DNA of 23,328 bases from the NCBI GenBank assembly GCA_038203025.1, contig JBBREK010000040.1, forward strand, positions 1 to 23,328, read 5' to 3'. The position numbers and the translations under genes are program-made. The stretch comes from UBA11346 sp038203025 (GTDB lineage Bacteria; Planctomycetota; UBA11346). The notes beneath the pieces were generated by a model, which was given only the letters and a program-made list of their open reading frames with translations, did not search any database and was not told where the DNA came from. Numbering within the stretch: position 1 is the first letter of the stretch; the number at the start of each line of letters is the position of its first letter. Below are positions 6,798 through 13,970 of this stretch, piece by piece.

Positions 6798-9700
6798 CTA
6801 GGCCCCGAGCATGTGCAGAGCCAGCAGCCGGGCCGCCGGATTGGTCCGCACCCGTCCGGTCAGGGCGATCTGAACGATGCGCCAGACGCCTTCGCTGACG
6901 CGCTTCTCCTGCGCCGCATGCACCTCATGCAGGCCGGGTCCACCCCAGAACTGGCCGGCGCCACTGAGCAGGATCGGGCTCCAGCCTGGTGTCGGCTCGC
7001 ACAGGGCGGTGAGGAACGGCGTGATCATGCCTGCCGCCTCATCGTGCCAGAAGTGCAGGTCCCCATCGTCGAGACCTTTCAGGAGGGGGTGACCGGGCAC
7101 CCGGGCGGCGAAGTCGTAGCCACCCATCGAGGACGGCAGGACCTCGATCATGTCTCCGGCCAGCTGATGCTGTCCCGGGGGCAGGGCGAGGACCGTCACG
7201 GTGCCGCCACGTTCGGCGAAGGCCTGCAACTCGCCGGCGTTGCCGACGAGGGCGTCGGCCGAGACGACCACGGACTGGGCGCGAGCGATCGGCACGCGGC
7301 GCAGGCCGAGTTCGCGCAGTAGGCGGATGGCGTCACCGCCGAACGCGGCGATGCGCCGTTCGGGTGCTGCCGCGGTCGGGTGCAGCTGCAATTCCAAGGC
7401 AGAGTCGTGCACGCGGCGACCCTCGGCGTCATCGAGGGCGATGCGTACGGTGGCGACGACGCGTCCAGCCAGGCGCGGCAGGGCCAGATGCAACCTGCCT
7501 TGGCAACGCGGGGCACAGGCCGCCAGGTGCGCCGGCGCCGAACCGCCCGACAGCACCCGGCCGTCGACTTCCAGCTGCCAGCGCAGCACGGCTCCGCGCA
7601 GGGTCTGCTGGCTGTCGTTGCAGATCCAGGCCTCGCCATCGAAGACCTCGCCGCTGCTCCAGGCGAAGCGGTCGGTGCGCACCGATACGTGCATCGGGGC
7701 CAGCGCCTCGCGGTAGGCCCAGAACGCCGGCTTCGCATGCCGCTCGCAGTCCATGATCGTCTTCATCCAGCCGGCCGGCCAGGCGTCGATGAACAGGTGG
7801 ATGGCGAAGCTATTCATGCGTTCCTGGCGGCGCAGCGCCTCGGTCATCAGCCGGGTGGCGCGGGCCTGCCACGCCTGGCTGCGTCGGCACCACGAGGTCA
7901 GCTGATCCTCGTGCGGCTCTGGCCGCTCGAAAAGCAGGCGCTGCAGCTTGGCGCTCTGCGCCTTGGCGATGCGCTCGGGCGTCCACGGTGTGCCGTCGTC
8001 GGCAAGCCAGGCGGCCGGATAGCGTCGGCGCATCAGCTCGGGGAAGTCCAGGCCCTCGGCGCCGAACTCGCCGCAGGCGGTCATCCAGTCCGGTTTGCAG
8101 GCCATCCACCAGCCGCGATGCAGTCGGCCGAAGGGGAGGCCGTGGCCGTTGTACCACAGGGTGTAGCAGTGCTGGTCGGGCAGGCCTGGACCGGGCGGAT
8201 CGTAGTCACCATCGATCGGCTTGATCGCCCGGTCTGGATTGGCCAAGTGGACGGCCCGGTCAGCGGCGACGAAGAACGCTTCCAGCTCGGGCCGGGTCAG
8301 GCTGCGCCGCGGATTGGTGCCCCAGGTGGCCGGGAATGGCTCGTTGATGTAGCTGACCAGGATGCAGCTGGGATGGGCGCGAATCAGCCGCTCCATCTCC
8401 TCGCACTGGCGCACCGCCTCGCAGAATTGCGGTCGGCGCAGGACGCCGAACAACGGCAGGTCGGTCTGCACCAGAATCCCGAGCCGGTCGCAGCAGTCGT
8501 AGACCTCGGGCTGCACCGGGCGCTGGGTCAGGCGCAGGAAGTTCATGCGGCAGACCCGGGCCAGCAGCATGTCGTCCTCCAGCCGCGCCGCATCGCCCTG
8601 CATCACCGCCTGCTGCTCGTAGCCCATGGTGTTGGCACCGCGCAGTCGGATCTCGCTGCCGTTGAGCAGCAGGCGGCCCTTCGGGACCGAGGTCTCATCG
8701 ATGACGAAGGTGCGCAGGCCGAAGGTGCGGCAGGCGCGGTCAAGCACCGTGCCGTCCGCGGCGAGCAGCTCGACGTGCAGCTCGTAGAGCCACGGTGCCT
8801 CGGGCGTCCAGGTGCGCGGGCGGGGAATGCGCAGCGGCAGGCGCAGGTCGTTGCGTCCGGAGCCGAGCTGGCCAGTGGCCGGCACTTCGTGCCAGGGCAC
8901 GGCGGTGGCGCGATGGTTGGCCCCGAACACCGCCAGGCGCAGCCGGGCTTCCTGCCAGGCATCGCTGCGCCGCGGCAGCTCCAGCTCGATCCACGCCTCG
9001 CACGAGGTGAGGTCGGGTAGCGGCCTGACAAACAGGTCGGCGATGTGCGTCGGTGCGCAGGCCTCGACCGTCACCGCCTGCCACAGGCCCATGCCGGGCG
9101 GGCAGTGGTGCCAGCCGAAGCCGGCCTCGTCCCAGCCTGGCCCGGTGGCGGCGTAGATCTTGTCGCCGATGGGATTTTCGCGACTGCCGTTGCCGCCACA
9201 GGTCCCGTCGTTTTCCAGGCGGACCAGCAGGGTGTTGTCGCCGAGGCGGACGCAGGCGGTGGCATCGCAGGCGAAGGGGGCGAAGTGGCCCTCATGCGAG
9301 ACGAGGTGGCGGCCGTTGACGCTGACGTGGGCACGGTAGTCGGCGGCGCCGAAGCGCAGCCACACGGCGCCATGTGCCAGCATCTCCGGCGTGACCGTGA
9401 AGGTGGTGCGGTAGTAGGCGGTGGCCCGGCCGGTGGGCGGGCCGTAGTGCGGCACAGTGACCGCGTTCCAGGCGCCATCGCCGCGTAGCGGACGCAGGGC
9501 GTCGGCACGGTCGGCTTCCTCCTCCAGCCGCCAGGCGAACCGGTCGAGGCGCAGCGCAGCCCGCAGGCTGTCCAGCGTCGGCGCCAGGCGGCGCAGGAAC
9601 GGCTGCATGCGGCGGCGTTCGCTCTGCAGCAGCCGGGCGAGGTCCTGTCCGTCCGACGACAGGGGCGTCGGACGGAACGGGCGCGTCTGGCGTCGGCTGC

Positions 9701-9815
9701 GTAGGATGCGTGCTGGCACGTCGGGCGGGGGCGGTTCGACGAGACCGTTTCTCCGGGGTCCCACCTGGGCAGCGATCGCGGCGAAGGGATCGGACAGGGC
9801 GGTGGCTGTGGCCAT
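6798..9815 (-). CDS. GH2-family glycoside hydrolase (beta-galactosidase/mannosidase/glucuronidase clan), 1005 aa
   Basis: Retaining glycosidase. After about 90 residues without a signal peptide come the jelly-roll sugar-binding domain (about 95-255, with ending WQAVTVEA), an Ig-like domain (about 258-370, including WTPEAPWLYELHVEL and FGLRTF) and a TIM barrel from about 380 (LLLNGSEIRLRGAN). The acid/base is E492 in SYINEP and the likely nucleophile E583 in CGEFGAEG. Residues from about 800 carry a Rossmann-like segment resembling the glutamine-amidotransferase-like domain seen in some glycosidases. Probably cytoplasmic, acting on imported oligosaccharides; substrate cannot be fixed from sequence. 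Divergent from an AraC regulator 58 bp away. The ATG at 9815 is preceded by a TAACCT -10 box. Confidence 0.85.
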   Translation of the reverse strand: MATATALSDPFAAIAAQVGPRRNGLVEPPPPDVPARILRSRRQTRPFRPTPLSSDGQDLARLLQSERRRMQPFLRRLAPTLDSLRAALRLDRFAWRLEEEADRADALRPLRGDGAWNAVTVPHYGPPTGRATAYYRTTFTVTPEMLAHGAVWLRFGAADYRAHVSVNGRHLVSHEGHFAPFACDATACVRLGDNTLLVRLENDGTCGGNGSRENPIGDKIYAATGPGWDEAGFGWHHCPPGMGLWQAVTVEACAPTHIADLFVRPLPDLTSCEAWIELELPRRSDAWQEARLRLAVFGANHRATAVPWHEVPATGQLGSGRNDLRLPLRIPRPRTWTPEAPWLYELHVELLAADGTVLDRACRTFGLRTFVIDETSVPKGRLLLNGSEIRLRGANTMGYEQQAVMQGDAARLEDDMLLARVCRMNFLRLTQRPVQPEVYDCCDRLGILVQTDLPLFGVLRRPQFCEAVRQCEEMERLIRAHPSCILVSYINEPFPATWGTNPRRSLTRPELEAFFVAADRAVHLANPDRAIKPIDGDYDPPGPGLPDQHCYTLWYNGHGLPFGRLHRGWWMACKPDWMTACGEFGAEGLDFPELMRRRYPAAWLADDGTPWTPERIAKAQSAKLQRLLFERPEPHEDQLTSWCRRSQAWQARATRLMTEALRRQERMNSFAIHLFIDAWPAGWMKTIMDCERHAKPAFWAYREALAPMHVSVRTDRFAWSSGEVFDGEAWICNDSQQTLRGAVLRWQLEVDGRVLSGGSAPAHLAACAPRCQGRLHLALPRLAGRVVATVRIALDDAEGRRVHDSALELQLHPTAAAPERRIAAFGGDAIRLLRELGLRRVPIARAQSVVVSADALVGNAGELQAFAERGGTVTVLALPPGQHQLAGDMIEVLPSSMGGYDFAARVPGHPLLKGLDDGDLHFWHDEAAGMITPFLTALCEPTPGWSPILLSGAGQFWGGPGLHEVHAAQEKRVSEGVWRIVQIALTGRVRTNPAARLLALHMLGA

Positions 9816-9822
9816 GCTGACG

Positions 9823-9828
9823 AGGTTA
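9823..9828 (-). promoter_or_regulatory. -10-like box TAACCT of the GH2 gene
   Basis: Minus-strand TAACCT predicts transcription starting about 1 nt before the ATG at 9815. The -35 is weak, which suits a gene needing an activator such as the divergent AraC protein. Confidence 0.45.
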
Positions 9829-9873
9829 GCCGACTTGTGCCGCCCAGGCCAGGGTGGAGAGTGCGTCTTAGAT

Positions 9874-10779
9874 ATGGAAATCGCCGATTACCTGCCGTCG
9901 TCGGCGCTGGGCCCCGGTCCGCAGAAGCGTATCGCCGATGCGTTGGAGCGCATTCCGGCCGGCGGCAGTGTGCTGCCGTGGCGCGAACCGGCCTTGGATC
10001 CTGGACTGGCCCAGGCCACGGTGACGGTCAACAGTCTGGCAGCCTGGCGCGAGGAGGACTGGAACCTGGCCTGGCGCATCGGCGCTGACTGCTGGCTGAC
10101 CGTCGCCCTGGGCGGACAGGTGGCGATCACCGCTGGCAGTGACGAGCTGCATCTGGCTCCCGGCCAGGCCGCGCTCATCCCGGCCGGCGTGCGCCATCGC
10201 GGCCGCCTTCTGCCGGGCTGCAACTGGTGGGCGTCGGTGTCGTTGCATCTCGAACTGCGCGATGCCCAGGGCCGCGATCTCGCCGCGGCCATCGGCGTGC
10301 GTCGGCTGGATCTGCCTACGCCGGCACGCTGGGCCGGCATGCTCCTCGATCTGGTGGCCAGCCATGGCCGCGATGCAGATGCGGGTATGCGTATCGCCGG
10401 TACGCTGATCCCGCAGCTGCTCATCGAGTGTATTCCGGCCGGCACCTGGCGGCGGCCGGCCGATCCGGATCCGGGCCTGCTCGCCGCATTGCGGCAGCTG
10501 GAGGCGGACCCGTCTGCCGGGGTGGCGGAACTGGCCGCGCGCTGCGCCCTGTCGCCGTCCCGCTTCCGCGAGCGCTTCCACGCCGCCTATGGTATGAGTC
10601 CGGTGGCTTGGCGGCGCGAGCGGCAACTGGCGCATGCGGCTGCCGATTTGCGGCGTGGCGCGACGGTTGCGGCAGCTGCGGTAGCCGCCGGATTCTGCAA
10701 TCGCCACTACTTCAGCCAGGCTTTCACTGCGCGATTCGGCTGTCCTCCGGCGCGCTGGCGGGATGGGCCGGGACCGTGA
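9874..10779 (+). CDS. AraC-family transcriptional regulator (301 aa), paired with GH2 gene
   Basis: The C-terminal ~100 residues form the AraC/XylS double helix-turn-helix: first helix AELAARCALSPSRFRERFHAAYGMSP, second AAAAVAAGFCNRHYFSQAFTARFGCPPARWR. The N-terminal half has a cupin-like ligand-binding region (HLAPGQAALIPAGVRHRG around residues 91-110), typical of sugar-responsive members. The frame is open far upstream to 9457, but that part would overlap the GH2 gene; the ATG at 9874 starts the conserved protein and a GGAGA lies 13 nt upstream. Divergent from the GH2 gene, so it probably activates that gene in response to a sugar. Its stop is 3 bp from the convergent STAS gene stop. Confidence 0.85.
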   Translation: MEIADYLPSSALGPGPQKRIADALERIPAGGSVLPWREPALDPGLAQATVTVNSLAAWREEDWNLAWRIGADCWLTVALGGQVAITAGSDELHLAPGQAALIPAGVRHRGRLLPGCNWWASVSLHLELRDAQGRDLAAAIGVRRLDLPTPARWAGMLLDLVASHGRDADAGMRIAGTLIPQLLIECIPAGTWRRPADPDPGLLAALRQLEADPSAGVAELAARCALSPSRFRERFHAAYGMSPVAWRRERQLAHAAADLRRGATVAAAAVAAGFCNRHYFSQAFTARFGCPPARWRDGPGP

Positions 10780-10782
10780 GAC

Positions 10783-11214
10783 CTATGCCTGGGCGATGAT
10801 CTCGTCGACGCTTTCGCGCGCCTCGTAGACCTTGTCCAGGCCGAGGATGCGCAGGGCCTTGCGTACCGTCTCGTTGCTTGAGACCAGATAGACCCGGCCG
10901 CCGGCGCGCTGGAACGTCATCATGACGAAACCGAGTACGCCCAGTGGCGAGGAGGCGATCGATTCGCACAGCGACAGATCGACGATCAGGCTGACCGAAC
11001 GCCGCGTGTTGATCACGTCCATCGCCTTGGTCGCCAGGGCGCTGTAGCCAGTCAGGGTGGCCCGACCCTCGATCTTGAACACCAGGTGCTTGCCTAGGCT
11101 CATGAGCTGCATGCGGCAGTTGCGGTCGACGGCGGAGCTCTCGTTGAACTCCTCGATCATGCGGCGGTAGCGCCGCGTGGTCACGTCACTGGTAGGCTGG
11201 GGATCTGACGGCAT
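10783..11214 (-). CDS. STAS-domain protein, anti-sigma factor antagonist-like (143 aa), copy 1
   Basis: STAS fold of the SpoIIAA/RsbV type. Core elements are LVFKIEG (44-50), VSLIVDLSLCESIASSPLGVL (split around 74-94) and GGRVYLVSS (105-113). S88 aligns with the serine phosphorylated by anti-sigma kinases, and ETVRKALRILGL is the typical C-terminal helix. A 35-residue N-terminal extension precedes the domain. A TTG at 11223 is in frame, but the ATG at 11214 is preferred because a promoter ends just before it. No anti-sigma kinase, phosphatase or sigma factor gene is nearby, so its partner is unknown. Convergent with the GH2-linked AraC gene. Confidence 0.8.
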   Translation of the reverse strand: MPSDPQPTSDVTTRRYRRMIEEFNESSAVDRNCRMQLMSLGKHLVFKIEGRATLTGYSALATKAMDVINTRRSVSLIVDLSLCESIASSPLGVLGFVMMTFQRAGGRVYLVSSNETVRKALRILGLDKVYEARESVDEIIAQA

Positions 11215-11223
11215 GTCCACCAA

Positions 11224-11251
11224 GCCATACGCCGCCAGGCGCGGCGGACAA
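11224..11251 (-). promoter_or_regulatory. Predicted promoter of STAS gene 1
   Basis: Minus-strand TTGTCC (11251-11246), 16-bp spacer, TATGGC (11229-11224). The predicted start is 3 nt before the ATG at 11214. Confidence 0.45.
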
Positions 11252-11276
11252 CCGCCGGAGTCGCCATCCCTCTGCC

Positions 11277-12413
11277 TCAGGCCGCGCCGGCTCCGGAGGC
11301 CGAACGGGGGTTGAAGTTCGCGTCCGGTGCGGGCCAGCCCTCTCGGCGGATGCGTTCGCCGATCGATTTCAGAATAGCGACGCCTTCCGTAGGCAGCGAG
11401 CCATCGGCCTTGGGGCCGATGTTGGCCAGCAGGTTGCAGTCATGGGCACCGGCATAGGCGAGGCTGCGCCACACCGCCTCGGCGTCCTTCCACGGGCGTT
11501 CGGCGTGGTAGCCCCACGAACCATCCTGCAGGGTCATGCAGATCTCGTTGTGCTTGTCCTTGTTCTTCGCCCAGGCAGCGTCGGCGATGGTGCCGGCGAC
11601 AGGTTTGCCTTCCTTGCGCAACTCCTCCCCCTGGCTGTGGAAATGGAACTCGGGGGCGGCGTAGTCCTCCTCGCCGGTGGCGCCCTGCTTGAAGCTGAGC
11701 AGCGCCTCGGGCCGCCCCTCGCGGATCAGGCGGTAGGTCTCGGCGAGCGGGAAGTGCTCCGGCCGCACGTAGTACATCCTGATGATGTCCAGCCAGATGC
11801 CGGCGACCGGGAAGTCGAAGGCGCACAGCTCGCGCAGGCAGCCGTGCGCCCACTCCCAGTAGCGGCGCCAGTCTTCTGGCCGGTCCGACTGGTACCGCGG
11901 CTCGGGCTGTTGGTAGTCGGGCCTCCCCATCGGTATCAGGTCGTGGGTCGGGGCGTAGGGATGCCGCCAGTTGAGCACGTGGGTGAAGTAGCAGAAGAAG
12001 CCCAGCCCCTTGCGATCGCAGGCCTCGCCCAGTTCGCGCACCAGGTCGCGGCCGGCGGCACGCTTGGCATTGAACGGCTCGGTGGCGCTGTCCCACAGAC
12101 AGAAGCCCTCGTGGTGGCAGGTTGTCAGGTTGACGTAGCTCATCCCGGCTGCGATGGCCAAGTCGGTGATCGCTTCGGCGTCGAAGCGGGCCGGATCGAA
12201 GGTGTCGAACAGGCGTTCGTATTCAGCCACTGGGATGCGATCCTTGAACATCGCCCATTCGTGCCGGGCGAGCTGGCTGTACAGCCCATAATGCAGGAAC
12301 AGGCCCCACTTGGCCTCGCGGAACCAGGCGAGGTTGGCGGCACGTGGATCGCGCGCCCACAGGTCGGCGTGTTTGGCGAGGTAGCGTGGGCAGCTGGGCA
12401 TGACCGTCTCCAT
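11277..12413 (-). CDS. GH29 alpha-L-fucosidase-like hydrolase (378 aa)
   Basis: Retaining fucosidase-type enzyme. From the ATG at 12413 the catalytic barrel shows WFREAKWGLFLHYGLYS (H41), the EYERLFDTFDPARFDA segment, the TTCHHEGFCLWDS histidine pair (H100, H101) and VAGIWLD with D209 in the position of the family nucleophile; NLLANIGPKADGSLP near the C-terminus is also a GH29 hallmark. No signal peptide is seen, so it is probably cytoplasmic. It is short for the family, lacking the usual C-terminal beta-sandwich. The frame extends to 13124, but that part is antisense to the AraC gene and is not real. A second ATG at 12401 is possible; 12413 fits the promoter. Divergent from an AraC regulator. 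Confidence 0.85.
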   Translation of the reverse strand: METVMPSCPRYLAKHADLWARDPRAANLAWFREAKWGLFLHYGLYSQLARHEWAMFKDRIPVAEYERLFDTFDPARFDAEAITDLAIAAGMSYVNLTTCHHEGFCLWDSATEPFNAKRAAGRDLVRELGEACDRKGLGFFCYFTHVLNWRHPYAPTHDLIPMGRPDYQQPEPRYQSDRPEDWRRYWEWAHGCLRELCAFDFPVAGIWLDIIRMYYVRPEHFPLAETYRLIREGRPEALLSFKQGATGEEDYAAPEFHFHSQGEELRKEGKPVAGTIADAAWAKNKDKHNEICMTLQDGSWGYHAERPWKDAEAVWRSLAYAGAHDCNLLANIGPKADGSLPTEGVAILKSIGERIRREGWPAPDANFNPRSASGAGAA

Positions 12414-12421
12414 GATGTCGC

Positions 12422-12427
12422 ATGCTA
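12422..12427 (-). promoter_or_regulatory. -10-like box TAGCAT of the fucosidase gene
   Basis: Minus-strand TAGCAT predicts a start of transcription 2 nt before the ATG at 12413. No good -35 is present, consistent with activator dependence. Confidence 0.45.
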
Positions 12428-12473
12428 ACGAGATGACTACGGGATTGCTATGGATCTGGCACATGCGCGTGTG

Positions 12474-12479
12474 TAGAAT
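12474..12479 (+). promoter_or_regulatory. -10 box TAGAAT of the fucosidase-linked AraC gene
   Basis: TAGAAT is close to TATAAT and predicts transcription starting exactly at the A of ATG 12486 (leaderless). It sits 46 bp from the divergent fucosidase -10, so both promoters share one short control region. Confidence 0.55.
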
Positions 12480-12485
12480 CCTCAC

Positions 12486-13274
12486 ATGCAGGTCGATCGC
12501 ACGATCCTTGCCGAAGGCGCCGCGTCCGGTGATCCTCGCGTCGTGCTGTGCCGCATGGCGGATCTGGCGAGTTGGGATCTGCCGCACATGGCCGCCCCGC
12601 ACTGGCGTCTGTATCTGCCGCTGACGGCCGGGGGGGAGTTGCGTTGGCAGGGCAGTCGTTGGGATCTGGCGCCTGGACGTTGGCTGCTGATTGCGCCGGG
12701 GACCGACTGCGCGGCCAGCTGCAGCCGGGGCTTCATCAAGACCTATGCCCACTTCATCTGGTCGCTGACCGGGCAGCGGGCGGTGCCGGGAATTCATTCC
12801 GGGGGCCTGCCCGGCCCGGCGAGGGCGGATCTCCGCGCTCTGTGGCGAAATCCGCAGCCGCGCCGGCTCGGCCTGCTGGTCCAGAGTCAGTTCCGGCTCG
12901 CCGCCGCTCGATTGCCCGACGCGGCATTCGTCCCCGAGCCTGCCGGGCGCAGTCCGGCAGTCAGTCGGGCTCTCGCCCTGCTGCATGCGAATCCGGCGCG
13001 GACGCCAGGCAACGCTGTCCTTGGGGCGGCGGTCGGGCTGCACCCGGGCAGCCTGGTACGTCGCTTCACGCACGAGGTCGGTCATTCGCCGCAGCGCGAG
13101 GGGATGCGCTTCCGCCTGGAGCACGCCGCCGTGCTGCTGGCCGAGTCAGACGATCCCATCGACGCTGTGGCCATCGCCTGCGGCTTCGGCGACCGCTACC
13201 ACTTCACCCGGGCTTTTTCGGCCCATTGGCACCAGCCACCTGCGGCCTTCCGCCGTCGATCCAGGGGGGGCTGA
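12486..13274 (+). CDS. AraC-family transcriptional regulator (262 aa), paired with fucosidase gene
   Basis: The C-terminal AraC double helix-turn-helix is visible, with NAVLGAAVGLHPGSLVRRFTHEVGHSP as the first unit and AVAIACGFGDRYHFTRAFSAHWHQPPAAFR as the second. The N-terminal region has an AraC-like beta-barrel signature (WDLAPGRWLLIAPGTD around residues 59-74). It is divergent from the fucosidase gene, with 72 bp between start codons, and most likely controls it in response to fucose or a fucoside. It is not closely similar to the AraC at 9874 outside the DNA-binding part. Translation begins at the first ATG, directly after a TAGAAT box. Confidence 0.85.
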   Translation: MQVDRTILAEGAASGDPRVVLCRMADLASWDLPHMAAPHWRLYLPLTAGGELRWQGSRWDLAPGRWLLIAPGTDCAASCSRGFIKTYAHFIWSLTGQRAVPGIHSGGLPGPARADLRALWRNPQPRRLGLLVQSQFRLAAARLPDAAFVPEPAGRSPAVSRALALLHANPARTPGNAVLGAAVGLHPGSLVRRFTHEVGHSPQREGMRFRLEHAAVLLAESDDPIDAVAIACGFGDRYHFTRAFSAHWHQPPAAFRRRSRGG

Positions 13275-13288
13275 GTAGGCTTATTGGA

Positions 13289-13404
13289 CGTTCGTCGTTC
13301 GTAGCTACCCGCCTCGGAATATTGTGACGTCCCATGTTCACCGTGCCGGCGACGGGTTACCAAACCACCTTCGCCCCACCTGCCTCCCTGCGGAACGACG
13401 AACG
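13289..13404. repeat. GAAC-heptamer inverted repeat flanking the AraC/STAS spacer
   Basis: CGTTCGTCGTTC (13289-13300) and its exact reverse complement GAACGACGAACG (13393-13404) bracket about 92 bp without a gene. Each arm is a two-unit 7-bp repeat (GTTCGTC / GAACGAC). The spacer is between convergent genes; no other signal is seen in it. Confidence 0.6.
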
Positions 13405-13424
13405 ACGGACCGGAGCTTGACTGC

Positions 13425-13844
13425 TCAGCGCTTCGGTTGATCCGCCAGCCACCGTGCCACCGCGGCGTCATCGGGCTGGGGGACGAAGAAGTTGTTCAGG
13501 CCGAGCATGCGCAGCACGGTCATGGCGCGCGGATGCGGGTTGACCACCGCCACTGGCCCGGCCCCGCGCGGGCTGGCCAGGCGCAGGAACTCCATCAGGC
13601 AGGCAATGGCGCCGCTGCCCAGGTAGCTGCACATGCTGAGGTCGACGTAGGCTCGTTGGGCCGGGTGGGCCTGCACGGCCCGCTGGATCGCAGTCATGGT
13701 GGCGGCAGGGACGGCAGCCGGCACCGGCCCTTGGAAAACCAGGCAGAGTCCCGGCGGGCGCACCTCGATGCGGACGTGGTACGGCTGGCCCTGGTGGAGG
13801 CCCTTGTGCTGCGCTGCGGCGATGAGGGCTTCGTCGACTGCCAT
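13425..13844 (-). CDS. STAS-domain protein, anti-sigma factor antagonist-like (139 aa), copy 2
   Basis: Second solo STAS protein. Core strands are YHVRIEVRPPGLCLVFQG (22-39), YVDLSMCSYLGSGAIACL (66-83) and PVAVVNPHPRAMTVLRMLGL (97-116). S77 aligns with the phosphorylatable serine of SpoIIAA/RsbV. The frame continues to 14714 but that part is antisense to asd and is rejected. Two starts are plausible: ATG 13856 and ATG 13844. The latter has AGGA four bases upstream and lies 2 nt after the predicted transcription start. It is convergent with the fucosidase-linked AraC gene, mirroring the first STAS gene, and divergent from asd. Partner kinase not seen. Confidence 0.8.
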   Translation of the reverse strand: MAVDEALIAAAQHKGLHQGQPYHVRIEVRPPGLCLVFQGPVPAAVPAATMTAIQRAVQAHPAQRAYVDLSMCSYLGSGAIACLMEFLRLASPRGAGPVAVVNPHPRAMTVLRMLGLNNFFVPQPDDAAVARWLADQPKR

Positions 13845-13852
13845 ACCGTCCT

Positions 13853-13882
13853 GCATTAGACCCGGACAACGTGCGGCCACAA
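13853..13882 (-). promoter_or_regulatory. Predicted promoter of STAS gene 2
   Basis: Minus-strand TTGTGG (13882-13877), 18-bp spacer, TAATGC (13858-13853). The predicted start is 2 nt before ATG 13844; this placement decides against the upstream ATG at 13856. Confidence 0.5.
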
Positions 13883-13912
13883 CCGGGATTGCATCCTGCC
13901 GGTCGAGGCTCC

Positions 13913-13940
13913 TTGCGACACCCGGGACCGTGTCTAACCT
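13913..13940 (+). promoter_or_regulatory. Predicted sigma70-type promoter of asd
   Basis: TTGCGA (13913-13918), 16-bp spacer, TAACCT (13935-13940). Unlike most genes here it gives a leader of about 24 nt, which contains AGGAG (13959-13963) seven bases before the ATG. Confidence 0.55.
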
Positions 13941-13970
13941 CTTTCCCGCCCAGCAGGCAGGAGAACAGTC

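Noticed and set aside
7380..9020. Plus-strand 546-aa open frame
   Set aside because: Antisense shadow of the GH2 gene, which shows clear domain motifs and catalytic residues.
9457..9873. N-terminal extension of the first AraC frame
   Set aside because: It would overlap the start of the divergent GH2 gene and encodes Arg/Ser-rich sequence without AraC similarity.
12414..13124. Upstream extension of the fucosidase frame to 615 aa
   Set aside because: It is antisense to the AraC gene at 12486, adds no fucosidase-like sequence and lies upstream of the better-supported ATG at 12413.
13845..13970. Lysine riboswitch or other leader regulation upstream of asd
   Set aside because: The predicted leader is only about 24 nt and contains just the Shine-Dalgarno; no structured leader fits.
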